From Pseudomonas fluorescens (GTDB taxonomy: Bacteria > Pseudomonadota > Gammaproteobacteria > Pseudomonadales > Pseudomonadaceae): 64,000 bases of DNA. Location: assembly GCF_001902145.1 (NCBI RefSeq), contig NZ_MRST01000016.1, positions 1-64,000 of the forward strand. The letters run 5' to 3'. Below, piece by piece: positions 1 to 12,109 of this stretch (positions are counted from its first letter, which is position 1; every line of letters starts with the position of its first letter). Position numbers and translations under genes: made by a program. The notes below the pieces were generated by a model that saw nothing but the letters and a program-made list of their open reading frames with translations, made no database searches and was not told the DNA's origin.

Positions 1-79
1 GTGAGCTAAACGGGTGCTGGAAAACATGAGTCAAAATCGAGTCTGAAAAATCCGATTATGACTGATGACCGCTAACAGC

Positions 80-108
80 AAGGGGGAGCAAGCTCCCCCT
101 TTGGTTTT
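80..108 (+). terminator. Rho-independent terminator of an unseen upstream transcript
   Basis: A perfect 10-bp stem (80-89 with 92-101, AAGGGGGAGC / GCTCCCCCTT) is followed by TGGTTTTT on the plus strand. On the minus strand no U-rich tract follows it, so it serves a rightward transcript that begins left of the window rather than ligA. Bases 1-79 hold no gene that I recognise. Confidence 0.7.
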
Positions 109-146
109 TACCGGACACTAGTGACGCGGAGCGTGGGGACGATCAA

Positions 147-2552
<2,406 letters not shown>

Positions 2553-2600
2553 TCAATATGTTAGTGCACGGATTCTACAGACAACGCTTAAGATCGATCC

Positions 2601-3464
2601 TCAGCGTTTCTGTGTCAGGGCGCGACGCTCGAACTCGACGATGCGCTGACGGTAGTGTTCGATGGTCTGGGCGGTGAGCACGCTGCGCTGGTCGTCCTTG
2701 AGCTCGCCGTTGAGTTCCTGGGACAGCTTGCGGGCGGCGGCCACCATCACGTCGAACGCTTGTTTCGGGTGACGCGGGCCAGGCAGGCCAAGGAAGAAAC
2801 TCACCGCCGGGGTACTGAACAGGTCGATATCGTCCAGATCGAAGGTGCCCGGCTTGACCGCGTTGGCCATGGAGAACAGCACTTCGCCGTTACCGGCCAT
2901 GCTTTCGTGACGATGGAAGATATCCATCTCGCCAAAACGCAGGCCGCTTTCGAGGATGTTCTGCAAGAGTGCCGGGCCTTTGAAACCGCCGGCGTCGCGG
3001 CAGATCACGCTGATGACCAAGACTTCTTCGGCAGCCGGCTGATCGTTCACCGATTGGCGCGCCGCGCTCTTGGCGGACGTCTCGTCCGGGAAATCGTCAT
3101 CGCGGCTGCTGAAGCTCGGGCCATCATCGACGTCGAGGTTCAGGTCGCCCTGATGCGGTTCGGCGCCAGCCGCGCTGGCGCGCTTGCCACGCTTGGACGA
3201 CGGCTCGCGGGCTTCACGCAGCGGCGCGCTCATCGACGGCAAGTCATGCTCGTCCAGCTGCGGTTCCTTATGGGTATCCAGCACACGGGGCGGCCCCAAC
3301 AGCTCGGCGGCGCCGTCGTCGTCCGGCAAGTTGGACAGGTTCCGGTCCAGCCGGAACTTGAGCTTGCCCTTGCCACCGCGCATGCGGCGCCAGCCATCAA
3401 AAAGAATACCGGCAATGACAATAATGCCGATGACGATCAGCCACTCGCGCAGACCGATTTCCAT
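2601..3464 (-). CDS. zipA: Cell division protein ZipA
   Basis: Inner-membrane protein that tethers the FtsZ ring and helps recruit later divisome proteins. The 287 residues begin with a single N-terminal membrane segment (about residues 5-22, [15 protein letters not shown]), then a charged, low-complexity linker, and end in the globular FtsZ-binding domain (from about residue 150, [15 protein letters not shown]). The ATG at 3464 is chosen because MEIGLREW is the family N-terminus and puts the membrane anchor at the very start. It lies between smc (258 bp upstream) and ligA on the same strand. Confidence 0.95.
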   Translation of the reverse strand: MEIGLREWLIVIGIIVIAGILFDGWRRMRGGKGKLKFRLDRNLSNLPDDDGAAELLGPPRVLDTHKEPQLDEHDLPSMSAPLREAREPSSKRGKRASAAGAEPHQGDLNLDVDDGPSFSSRDDDFPDETSAKSAARQSVNDQPAAEEVLVISVICRDAGGFKGPALLQNILESGLRFGEMDIFHRHESMAGNGEVLFSMANAVKPGTFDLDDIDLFSTPAVSFFLGLPGPRHPKQAFDVMVAAARKLSQELNGELKDDQRSVLTAQTIEHYRQRIVEFERRALTQKR

Positions 3465-3722
3465 GTAATCCCGTGCCTCTAATAAAAAATGCTGAAAAAT
3501 AAGGGGTTTAGCACCGTGCAAACCGCTTTAAAACGTGGCGCCAACTCTATGTTCTGACTGACGTTTTGCCCACGCACACGAAAAATTGACATTAAACTAG
3601 CACGACCAAAGATAACTTTACACCGTCTGTCAAAATGCCTTGAACAAATATGTCCATTTGCCACTTTCCCCAGACCGGTAAATTGCCCTACGCCGTGCTG
3701 TAAATCTCTCTCTCGGCGTGGC

Positions 3723-6700
3723 TCAGGATTCCACCATCGCCATCGCCTCTTCCACATCCACCGCTACCAATCGCGAACATCCGGGCTCGTGCATCGTCAC
3801 CCCCATCAACTGGTCGGCCATTTCCATGGCGATCTTGTTGTGGGTGATATAGATGAACTGCACCGTCTGGGACATCTCTTTAACCAACCGAGCGTAGCGT
3901 CCAACGTTAGCGTCATCCAGCGGCGCGTCAACTTCGTCGAGCATGCAGAACGGCGCCGGGTTCAACTTGAAGATGGCAAATACCAGGGCCAATGCGGTCA
4001 GGGCTTTTTCGCCGCCGGACAACAAATGGATGGTGCTGTTCTTCTTGCCCGGAGGCCGCGCCATGATCGTTACCCCTGTATCGAGTAGATCTTCGCCCGT
4101 CAGTTCCAAGTAGGCGCTGCCACCACCGAAAACTTTTGGGAATAACGCCTGTAAACCGCCATTAATCTGATCAAAGGTATCTTTGAAGCGGTTGCGGGTT
4201 TCCTTGTCGATCTTGCGGATCACGTTTTCCAGGGTGTCCAGGGCTTCAACCAGATCGGCGTCCTGGGCATCCAGATAACGTTTACGCTCGGACTGCTGCT
4301 GGTACTCATCGATAGCGGCGAGGTTGATCGCGCCCAGGCGTTGAATACGTGCGGCAATCCGTTCAAGTTCTTCTTCGGCGTCTTTCTCGTTGGCCTGGGC
4401 GGTCAGGGTGTTGAGCACGCCGTGCAGGTCATAGCCGTCTTCCAGCAATTGGTCTTGCAAGGTCTTGCGGCGCACGGTGAGGGCTTGCCACTCCATACGC
4501 TGTTGTTCGAGCTGGCCGCGGATCAACTGGGATTGCTGCTCGGCCATGGTGCGGCGCTTTTCGGCGTCGCGCAGTTCGCGGTCGGCGTCTTCCAGGGCGA
4601 TCTGTGCGGTCTTGAGTTCGACGTCGACGGTCATGCGCTTGTCGAGCAATTCCTCAAGCTTGAGGCGCAGCTCTTCCAGCGGCGCCTCGCCCTCCTCCAG
4701 GTTGAGGCTCAGTTGCTCGCGCTTTTCGGTCAGGCGTTCGGACTGCATCTCCAGGCGCTCAAGGGCCTGGCGCGTGGAATCATGCTGGGCGCGCAACGAG
4801 CCCAGGCGTACGGCCAACTGATGGGCGTGGTCCTTGTGCTGCCGGGCTTCCTGGCGAACGCGGTCAAGGCGCTCGCGCAGGCTGTCGCGCTGGGCCAGCA
4901 GCAACTCGCGTTGTTCGGTGTCCAGGGCCATGCTGTCGAGGGCTTCCTGCAAGTGCAGGCGCGCTTCACCAATCTGTTCGTGTTCCAGGGCGCGCTGTTC
5001 GCCCATCTCGGCCACTTCTTCGTCAAGACGCGTGCGGCGCAGGGTCAATTGCTCGACCTTGGCCCTGCTCGCAGACAACTGGGCTTTCAACTCGCCTTGC
5101 TGGCGCGCTTCGTCCTGCAACAGCCGACGCAGGTGTTCGCGGCCGGTTTCCTGCTGGCGCTGGGTAGCGCGCAGGGTTTGCAGTTCGGTTTCCAGGCTTT
5201 CCAGTGTGGCTTCGCGTTCTTCACGCTCGGCGCTCAGGTTGACGATTTCCTGGCCACGGGCCAATACGCCACTTTCCGCCTCACTGGCGCGGCGCACGCG
5301 CAGGAAGTGGCGGCCGACCCAATAACCATCGCGGCTGATCAGGCTTTCGCCGGCCGCCAATTGCCCGCGTTGGGCCAGGGCTTGCTCAAGAGACTCCACC
5401 GGCCTGACCTGGCCCAACCATGGCGACAGATCCATCGCCGCCTCGACCTTGTCCAGCAAGCTGCCCGGCACCCGTGCACCCTCCGGCGCCGGGCTGAGCA
5501 GGCGCAAATCGCCCTGAGCGAAACCGGCCAGGTCGAAGCCGCCGAAATCATCTACCAGCACCGCTTGCAGATCGGCGCCGAGCACGGTTTCCACCGCCAG
5601 CTCCCAGCCAGCTTCGACTTTCAAGCCTTCGGCCAGGCGCGGGCGCTCAGCCAAATGTTGGTCGCGCAGCCACTCGGCGGTGCCAGTGCCGGGGTCGAGC
5701 GCGGCTTGCTGCAATGCCTCCAGCGAAGCCAACCGACCATTGAGCCGCTGCAAATCGCCTTGGGCCTGCTGCTGCGCCTGGGTCGCGGTGTGCAATTGCT
5801 GGCGCAGTTGCTCCAGGCGCTCCACTTGCTGTTCTTCGCTGGCCTCCAGCTCTTCCAGGGTCATTTCGCTTTCGGCCAGTTGTTCGCTCAGCGCCATGAT
5901 CGCCGCGTCTTCCGGGTCGGCAGCGAGCAGGACGCGCTCTTCCTGCAGACGGCGCTGGCGCTCGGCCAGGCGCTCCATGCTGGTTTCCAACTGCTGGATG
6001 CGCGACTGTTGCACCTCCGCCTGGCGGCGTGGCTCGGCGGATCGCAGGTTGAAGGCGTCCCACTGTTCCTGCCAGCCGTGCATGGTGGCTTCGGATTCTT
6101 CCAGGGCGGCGGCGGCTTCTTCGGCGGCGGCGCTGGTGATTTCCTGCTCGGGGGTGAGCATGTCCAGCTCTTCGCCCAGGGTCAGTAGCAAGGTACGGTC
6201 ATGGCCCAGGTGCGATTCGGTTTCCAGGCGTGCGCGTTCGGCTTCCTTCAAGTCATCCTGCAACTGGCGCAAACGCTGCTGGCCGTGCTGGATACTCTGC
6301 TCGACCCGGGCAATGTCACCGCCCACCGAATAGAAGCGGCCTTGCACCAGATTGAAGCGCTCGGACAACTCATGGTGGCCGTCACGCAAGCGCTCGATGC
6401 TGGCGTCGGCATTGCGCTGCTCGGCCACCAGCGCTTCAAAGCTGACTTCCTGGGTGCCAATAATCGCTTCGCGCTGGCCCACCTGGTCATTCAATGCCTG
6501 CCAGCGCAGGGCCGACAGTTGCGCCTTGAGCTGGCGCTCTTCGCCCTTGTATTCCTGATACTTCTCGGCGGCCTGGGCCTGGCGGTGCAGGCGTTCGAGC
6601 TGACGCTCCAGCTCTTCGCGCAGATCGGTCAGGCGGGCGAGGTTTTCGTGGGTGCGGCGGATACGGTTTTCAGTCTCGCGGCGGCGCTCCTTGTACTTGG

Positions 6701-7211
6701 AGATGCCGGCCGCTTCTTCGATAAAGTTACGCAGGTCTTCGGGCTTGGCTTCGATCAGCTTGGAGATCATGCCCTGCTCGATGATCGAGTAGCTACGCGG
6801 GCCCAGGCCGGTGCCGAGGAAGATATCGGTGATATCGCGACGGCGACACTTGGTGCCGTTGAGGAAGTAGCTGTTCTGGCTGTCGCGGGTGACTTTACGA
6901 CGGATGGAAATTTCCGCGTAGGCTGCGTATTCGCCGATCAGGGTGCCATCGGAATTATCGAACACCAGTTCGATACTGGCCTGGCTCACCGGCTTGCGGC
7001 TGGTGGAGCCATTGAAGATGACGTCGGTCATCGACTCGCCGCGCAGGTTTTTCGCCGAGCTCTCGCCCATCACCCAGCGCACGGCGTCGATGATGTTCGA
7101 CTTTCCACAGCCATTGGGCCCCACCACCGCCGCCATGTTGCTGGGGAAGTTGACGGTGGTCGGGTCGACGAAGGACTTGAATCCCGCCAACTTGATGCAC
7201 TTGAGCCGCAC
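3723..7211 (-). CDS. smc: Chromosome partition protein SMC
   Basis: Coiled-coil ATPase of the Smc-ScpAB condensin that compacts and segregates the chromosome. The 1162-residue protein has a Walker A motif GPNGCGKSNI near residue 35, long heptad-rich arms on both sides of a central hinge (about residues 520-680), the ABC signature LLSGGEKALTALAL and Walker B FCMLDEVDAPLDDANV near the C-terminus. The start is taken as the GTG at 7211 (VRLKCIKLAGFKSF is the family N-terminus). This GTG lies only 2 bp after the stop of the GntR gene, so the two are almost certainly co-transcribed and translationally coupled. The 258 bp after smc, before zipA, contain no gene I can support. Confidence 0.97.
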   Translation of the reverse strand: MRLKCIKLAGFKSFVDPTTVNFPSNMAAVVGPNGCGKSNIIDAVRWVMGESSAKNLRGESMTDVIFNGSTSRKPVSQASIELVFDNSDGTLIGEYAAYAEISIRRKVTRDSQNSYFLNGTKCRRRDITDIFLGTGLGPRSYSIIEQGMISKLIEAKPEDLRNFIEEAAGISKYKERRRETENRIRRTHENLARLTDLREELERQLERLHRQAQAAEKYQEYKGEERQLKAQLSALRWQALNDQVGQREAIIGTQEVSFEALVAEQRNADASIERLRDGHHELSERFNLVQGRFYSVGGDIARVEQSIQHGQQRLRQLQDDLKEAERARLETESHLGHDRTLLLTLGEELDMLTPEQEITSAAAEEAAAALEESEATMHGWQEQWDAFNLRSAEPRRQAEVQQSRIQQLETSMERLAERQRRLQEERVLLAADPEDAAIMALSEQLAESEMTLEELEASEEQQVERLEQLRQQLHTATQAQQQAQGDLQRLNGRLASLEALQQAALDPGTGTAEWLRDQHLAERPRLAEGLKVEAGWELAVETVLGADLQAVLVDDFGGFDLAGFAQGDLRLLSPAPEGARVPGSLLDKVEAAMDLSPWLGQVRPVESLEQALAQRGQLAAGESLISRDGYWVGRHFLRVRRASEAESGVLARGQEIVNLSAEREEREATLESLETELQTLRATQRQQETGREHLRRLLQDEARQQGELKAQLSASRAKVEQLTLRRTRLDEEVAEMGEQRALEHEQIGEARLHLQEALDSMALDTEQRELLLAQRDSLRERLDRVRQEARQHKDHAHQLAVRLGSLRAQHDSTRQALERLEMQSERLTEKREQLSLNLEEGEAPLEELRLKLEELLDKRMTVDVELKTAQIALEDADRELRDAEKRRTMAEQQSQLIRGQLEQQRMEWQALTVRRKTLQDQLLEDGYDLHGVLNTLTAQANEKDAEEELERIAARIQRLGAINLAAIDEYQQQSERKRYLDAQDADLVEALDTLENVIRKIDKETRNRFKDTFDQINGGLQALFPKVFGGGSAYLELTGEDLLDTGVTIMARPPGKKNSTIHLLSGGEKALTALALVFAIFKLNPAPFCMLDEVDAPLDDANVGRYARLVKEMSQTVQFIYITHNKIAMEMADQLMGVTMHEPGCSRLVAVDVEEAMAMVES

Positions 7212-7213
7212 GC

Positions 7214-7873
7214 TTAGGCGTCCGCCAAGGCTGCGATCACCAGCGAACTGCTGCGCTGGCAATAGGCGGTGAGCACCCCACGAATCTGCGCCAGGTCACG
7301 GGCAAGCACCGCGGCGAGCAATTGCTCGAACAACGCCAGGAACTCGCTCATGGACGCCTTGCGCTGATCCAGCGCCAGGTAATAAGCGCGGTTCATCGCC
7401 GGCTGCAGGTTTTCGACGGTTTCCTGCAAATACGGGTTGTTGGCGAAGGGGTACGCGGCGCGCATCACATTGAAGCTTTCTTCGACGAAGGCACGGATAT
7501 CCTCGCGCTCCAGGCTCAGTTGCAGGCGTTGCTGGATCTGCAGGAACGGCGCCATGTCGGCCTGGGTCTGCCAGCCTTCGGCAACCGCATTGCCGAGCAG
7601 GATGTACATCTCGCCCATCAACGTACACAGGCTCTGCACCTTGTGCGCGGTGAGCTCGGTGACGTGGGCACCACGACGCGGCAGGATCGCAATCAGATGG
7701 CGGCGCTCAAGGATCAGCAAAGCTTCACGCACGGAACCACGGCTGACGTTGAGCGCCAGCGTGACCTTCTGTTCCTGGATCCGCTCCCCAGGCTTGAGAT
7801 CGCCGCGAATGATACGTTCGGCGAGGTGGTGAGCAATTTGCTCGGCGAGACTGTCCGGCGCCTTGAACGTCAT
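7214..7873 (-). CDS. GntR-family regulator (FCD type), divergent from xdh
   Basis: A 219-residue transcription factor with an N-terminal winged helix (about residues 8-75, GERIQEQKVTLALNVSRGSVREAL) and a C-terminal all-helical FCD ligand-binding domain. It is transcribed divergently from xdhA across a 280-bp region that contains dense TGAC/GTCA half-sites, so control of purine degradation genes is a reasonable inference; the ligand is unknown. Its stop codon is 2 bp from the smc start, giving an odd pairing of a catabolic regulator with an essential chromosome-organisation gene. Confidence 0.88.
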   Translation of the reverse strand: MTFKAPDSLAEQIAHHLAERIIRGDLKPGERIQEQKVTLALNVSRGSVREALLILERRHLIAILPRRGAHVTELTAHKVQSLCTLMGEMYILLGNAVAEGWQTQADMAPFLQIQQRLQLSLEREDIRAFVEESFNVMRAAYPFANNPYLQETVENLQPAMNRAYYLALDQRKASMSEFLALFEQLLAAVLARDLAQIRGVLTAYCQRSSSLVIAALADA

Positions 7874-8057
7874 GTTTTCCCTTCAAAATCTGCTATCGGT
7901 ACAAGCGCGGCAGTGTAGCGCATTGGCCCGCTGATGGCGCTACGCCCACCGTGGCGAATTTGGCACGAAATAAGCAACGTTGAAAGCCTGTAAGCCGCCA
8001 AAAACGCCGGTTCCAGAAGACTGGACCATAATTGAAAGTGTTGCGACCGGATTTTCT

Positions 8058-8108
8058 TGACCCCTAGGTCAGAAAAGCATTGACCGAAAAGTCAGACATG
8101 ACTAGATT
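8058..8108 (+). promoter_or_regulatory. Candidate xdhA promoter and operator
   Basis: TTGACC (8080-8085), a 17-bp spacer and TAGATT (8103-8108) form a good sigma-70-type promoter upstream of xdhA. Overlapping it are the palindrome TGACC-N4-GGTCA (8058-8071), TGAC-N6-GTCA (8081-8094) and GTCA-N4-TGAC (8091-8102). Such overlapping half-sites across the -35 region look like an operator, probably for the divergent GntR protein. Confidence 0.55.
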
Positions 8109-8153
8109 CGGCGCAAAGCGGTTAACAACAATAATGAGTCTGCGAGGCCTTCC

Positions 8154-9602
8154 GTGATCCAGTTTTTACTTAACCAGGAACTCCGTAGCGAGCACGCCCT
8201 GGACCCCAACCTGACCGTGCTCAACTATCTGCGCGAGCATGTGGGCAAATCCGGTACCAAGGAAGGCTGCGCCAGCGGCGACTGTGGCGCATGCACCGTG
8301 GTGGTCGGCGAGCTGCACACCGACGAACAAGGCATCGAGCAGATTCGTTATCGCAGCCTCAATTCCTGCCTGACGTTCGTGTCGTCACTGCACGGCAAAC
8401 AACTGATCAGCGTCGAAGACCTCAAGCACCAGGGCCAACTGCACAGCGTGCAACAGGCCATGGTCGAGTGCCACGGTTCGCAGTGCGGCTTTTGTACCCC
8501 GGGTTTCGTGATGTCGCTGTTTGCCCTGCAAAAGAACAGCGATGCCCCCGACAACCAGAAAGCCCATGAAGCGCTGGCCGGCAACCTGTGTCGCTGCACC
8601 GGTTATCGCCCCATTCTCGCCGCCGCCGAACAGGCCTGCTGCAACAAGCCCCAGGATCAATTCGACAACCGCCAGGCTGAAACCATCGCCCGTCTCAAGG
8701 CCATCGCGCCGACCCAGACCGGTGAGCTCAACAGCGGTGACAAGCGCTGCCTGGTGCCGCTGACCGTCGCCGACCTGGCTGACCTCTATGATGCCTATCC
8801 GCAAGCCCGCCTGCTGGCCGGCGGTACCGACCTGGCGCTGGAAGTCACCCAGTTTCACCGCACCCTGCCGGTGATGATCTACGTCGGCAACATTGAAGCC
8901 ATGAAGCGCATCGAGCAGTTCGACGACCGCCTGGAAATCGGCGCGGCCACCGCCCTCTCCGACTGCTACGCCGCGCTGCACCATGAATATCCGGACTTCG
9001 GCGAACTGCTGCACCGCTTCGCCTCCCTGCAAATCCGCAACCAGGGCACCCTGGGCGGCAATATCGGCAACGCTTCGCCCATTGGTGATTCGCCGCCGCT
9101 GCTGATTGCCCTGGGCGCCCAGATCGTGCTGTGCAAGGGCAACACCCGCCGCACCCTGGCCCTGGAAGACTACTTCATCGACTACCGCGTCACCGCCCGC
9201 CAGGACAGCGAGTTCATCGAGACCATCATCGTGCCCAAGGGCCACGCGCTGTTTAGGGCCTACAAGGTGTCCAAGCGCCTGGACGACGATATTTCCGCCG
9301 TGTGCGCAGCGTTCAACCTGAAGATCGACAACGGCGTGGTCAGCGAAGCGCGCGTTGCGTTCGGTGGCATGGCCGCCACGCCAAAACGCGCAACACGCTG
9401 CGAAGCTGCGTTGGTAGGTGCCACGTGGAATGCGGCCACGGTGGAAAAGGCCTGCACCGCCCTGGCCGGTGACTTCACCCCACTGTCGGACTTTCGCGCC
9501 AGCAAGGAATACCGCCTGCTCAGCGCGCAGAACCTGCTGCGCAAATACTTCATCGAACTGCAAACGCCGCACATCGAGACTCGGGTGACCGCTTATGTCT
9601 AA
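8154..9602 (+). CDS. xdhA: Xanthine dehydrogenase small subunit XdhA
   Basis: Iron-sulfur and FAD subunit of xanthine dehydrogenase, which oxidises hypoxanthine and xanthine to urate. In the 482 residues the N-terminal plant-type [2Fe-2S] domain shows CASGDCGAC, and the second [2Fe-2S] domain shows CGFCTPGF and CRCTGYRP. The C-terminal half is the FAD-binding domain of the CO-dehydrogenase medium-chain type (LLAGGTDLALE, then the GTLGGNIGNASPIGD motif). The start is a GTG with GAGG 6 bp upstream. It overlaps xdhB by 8 bp. Confidence 0.96.
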   Translation: MIQFLLNQELRSEHALDPNLTVLNYLREHVGKSGTKEGCASGDCGACTVVVGELHTDEQGIEQIRYRSLNSCLTFVSSLHGKQLISVEDLKHQGQLHSVQQAMVECHGSQCGFCTPGFVMSLFALQKNSDAPDNQKAHEALAGNLCRCTGYRPILAAAEQACCNKPQDQFDNRQAETIARLKAIAPTQTGELNSGDKRCLVPLTVADLADLYDAYPQARLLAGGTDLALEVTQFHRTLPVMIYVGNIEAMKRIEQFDDRLEIGAATALSDCYAALHHEYPDFGELLHRFASLQIRNQGTLGGNIGNASPIGDSPPLLIALGAQIVLCKGNTRRTLALEDYFIDYRVTARQDSEFIETIIVPKGHALFRAYKVSKRLDDDISAVCAAFNLKIDNGVVSEARVAFGGMAATPKRATRCEAALVGATWNAATVEKACTALAGDFTPLSDFRASKEYRLLSAQNLLRKYFIELQTPHIETRVTAYV

Positions 9603-11994
9603 CCATCACGCCGTGGTAAAAACCCAGGCCGAACTTGCCGCACTCTTTGCCCAGGACCTCACCACCGGGGTCGGGCGCAGCGTCAAGCATGACAGCGCCG
9701 CCAAGCACGTCAGCGGTGAAGCACAGTACATCGATGACCGCCTGGAATTTCCCAACCAGTTGCACCTGTATGCGCGCATGTCCGACCGCGCCCATGCCCG
9801 GATCATCAGCATCGACACCGCGCCCTGCTACGCCTTCGACGGCGTGCGCATTGCCATCACCCATGAAGACGTACCGGGCCTGAAAGACATCGGCCCGTTG
9901 ATGCCCGGCGACCCGCTGCTGGCCATCGACACCGTGCAGTTCGTCGGCCAAGTGGTGCTGGCCGTGGCCGCCCACGACCTGGAGACCGCACGCAAGGCGG
10001 CGATGGCGGCGGTGATCGAATATGAAGACCTGGAGCCGGTGCTGGATGTGGTCGAGGCGTTTCGCAACAAGCACTTCGTGCTCGACAGCCACACCCACCA
10101 ACGTGGCGACTCGGCCACTGCGCTGGCAAGTGCCAAGCACCGCATCCAGGGCACATTGCATATCGGTGGCCAGGAGCACTTTTATCTCGAAACCCAGATC
10201 TCCTCGGTGATGCCCACCGAAGACGGCGGCATGATCGTCTACTGCTCCACGCAAAACCCCACCGAAGTGCAGAAGCTGGTGGCCGAAGTGCTGGATGTGT
10301 CGATGAACAAGATCGTGGTCGACATGCGCCGCATGGGCGGTGGTTTTGGCGGCAAGGAAACCCAGGCCGCCAGCCCGGCGTGCCTGTGCGCCGTGGTAGC
10401 GCGCCTCACCGGCCAGCCGACCAAGATGCGCCTGCCACGGGTCGAAGACATGCTGATGACCGGCAAACGCCACCCCTTCTATATCGAATACGACGTGGGG
10501 TTTGACGACAACGGCCGACTGCACGGCATCAACCTGGAGCTGGCGGGTAACTGCGGTTGTTCGCCAGACCTGTCCAACTCGATTGTCGACCGCGCCATGT
10601 TCCATGCCGACAACTCGTATTACCTGGGCGACGCCACGGTCAACGGCCATCGCTGCAAGACCAACACCGCCTCCAACACCGCCTATCGCGGCTTCGGTGG
10701 CCCGCAGGGCATGGTTGCCATTGAGGAAGTGATGGACGCCATCGCGCGTCATTTAGGCCAAGACCCGCTGGCCGTGCGCAAGGCCAACTACTACGGCAAG
10801 ACCGAGCGCAACGTCACCCACTACTACCAGACCGTCGAGCACAACATGCTCGAAGAGATGACCGCCGAGCTTGAGGCCAGCAGCCAATACGCAGAGCGCC
10901 GCGAAGCGATCCGCCTGTACAACGCCCACAGCCCGATCCTGAAAAAGGGCCTGGCGCTGACCCCGGTGAAATTCGGTATTTCGTTCACCGCCAGCTTCCT
11001 CAACCAGGCTGGCGCACTGATCCATATCTACACCGACGGCAGCATCCACCTGAACCACGGCGGCACTGAAATGGGCCAGGGCTTGAATACCAAGGTCGCG
11101 CAAGTCGTGGCCGAGGTATTCCAGGTAGAAATCGACCGCGTCCAGATCACCGCCACCAACACCGACAAGGTGCCCAACACCTCGCCCACCGCGGCCTCCA
11201 GCGGTGCCGACCTGAACGGCAAGGCCGCGCAGAATGCGGCCGAAACCATCAAACAGCGCCTGGTGGAGTTTGCGGCGCGCAAGTACGACGTGAGCGAGGC
11301 GGACGTGGAGTTTCGCAACGGTCATGTGCGCGTACGCGAGCAGATCCTGAGCTTCGAAGCGTTGATCCAGCAGGCGTATTTCGCACAGGTGTCGCTCTCC
11401 AGCACAGGCTTCTACAAGACCCCTAAAATCTTCTACGACCGCAGCCAGTCACGCGGGCGGCCGTTCTACTACTACGCGTTCGGGGCGGCTTGCTGCGAAG
11501 TGATCGTCGACACCCTGACCGGCGAATACAAAATGCTGCGCACCGACATCCTGCATGACGTCGGCGCCTCGCTGAACCCGGCCATCGACATCGGCCAGGT
11601 GGAAGGCGGCTTCATACAGGGCATGGGCTGGCTGACCATGGAAGAGCTGGTGTGGAACAACAAGGGCAAGCTGATGACCAACGGCCCGGCCAGCTACAAG
11701 ATCCCGGCGGTGGCCGACATGCCGCTGGACCTGCGGGTGAAGCTGGTAGAGAACCGCAAGAACCCGGAAGACACGGTGTTCCATTCCAAGGCCGTGGGCG
11801 AGCCGCCGTTCATGCTCGGGATTGCCTCGTGGTGTGCAATCAAGGATGCGGTGGCGAGTTTGGCTGACTATCGCCAGCAGCCCAGGATCGATGCGCCGGC
11901 CACACCCGAGCGGGTGTTGTGGGGGTGTGAGCAGATGCGGCAGTTGCAGGCGCTAAAGGCTGTTAAAACTGAAACCGAGATGGCTTCGCTCTAG
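9595..11994 (+). CDS. xdhB: Xanthine dehydrogenase large (molybdopterin) subunit XdhB
   Basis: Molybdenum-cofactor subunit where purine hydroxylation takes place. The 799 residues comprise the ald_Xan_dh_C domain near the N-terminus and the molybdopterin-binding domain with GGGFGGKE (about residue 248), the AYRGFGGPQ segment and a C-terminal region containing KAVGEPPFMLG with the catalytic glutamate of the family. It starts inside the end of xdhA (8-bp overlap), so the subunits are coupled. A REP pair separates it from xdhC. Confidence 0.96.
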   Translation: MSNHHAVVKTQAELAALFAQDLTTGVGRSVKHDSAAKHVSGEAQYIDDRLEFPNQLHLYARMSDRAHARIISIDTAPCYAFDGVRIAITHEDVPGLKDIGPLMPGDPLLAIDTVQFVGQVVLAVAAHDLETARKAAMAAVIEYEDLEPVLDVVEAFRNKHFVLDSHTHQRGDSATALASAKHRIQGTLHIGGQEHFYLETQISSVMPTEDGGMIVYCSTQNPTEVQKLVAEVLDVSMNKIVVDMRRMGGGFGGKETQAASPACLCAVVARLTGQPTKMRLPRVEDMLMTGKRHPFYIEYDVGFDDNGRLHGINLELAGNCGCSPDLSNSIVDRAMFHADNSYYLGDATVNGHRCKTNTASNTAYRGFGGPQGMVAIEEVMDAIARHLGQDPLAVRKANYYGKTERNVTHYYQTVEHNMLEEMTAELEASSQYAERREAIRLYNAHSPILKKGLALTPVKFGISFTASFLNQAGALIHIYTDGSIHLNHGGTEMGQGLNTKVAQVVAEVFQVEIDRVQITATNTDKVPNTSPTAASSGADLNGKAAQNAAETIKQRLVEFAARKYDVSEADVEFRNGHVRVREQILSFEALIQQAYFAQVSLSSTGFYKTPKIFYDRSQSRGRPFYYYAFGAACCEVIVDTLTGEYKMLRTDILHDVGASLNPAIDIGQVEGGFIQGMGWLTMEELVWNNKGKLMTNGPASYKIPAVADMPLDLRVKLVENRKNPEDTVFHSKAVGEPPFMLGIASWCAIKDAVASLADYRQQPRIDAPATPERVLWGCEQMRQLQALKAVKTETEMASL

Positions 11995-12005
11995 ACCGAG
12001 GCGCT

Positions 12006-12076
12006 GCCTTCGCGAGCAAGCCCGCTCCCACATTTGAAATGCATTCCAATGTGGGAGCGGGCTTGCTCGCGAAGGC
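12006..12076. repeat. REP pair between xdhB and xdhC
   Basis: An inverted pair of REP sequences of the GGAGCGGGCTTGCTCGCGAA type, with the CCCAC ends facing each other and a spacer of about 15 bp. It could fold into a long hairpin that stabilises xdhAB mRNA or separates it from xdhC expression. Confidence 0.9.
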
Positions 12077-12109
12077 GGCCGAACTAACAGCAGAAATGTT
12101 GAGGTAGAC

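Noticed and set aside
3479..3757. 92-codon frame between zipA and smc
   Set aside because: It overlaps the end of smc and has neither a Shine-Dalgarno nor coding-like composition.
4341..6188. A 615-codon open frame opposite smc
   Set aside because: Its composition (Q, L, G, A runs) mirrors the coiled-coil codons of smc; no Shine-Dalgarno or family match.
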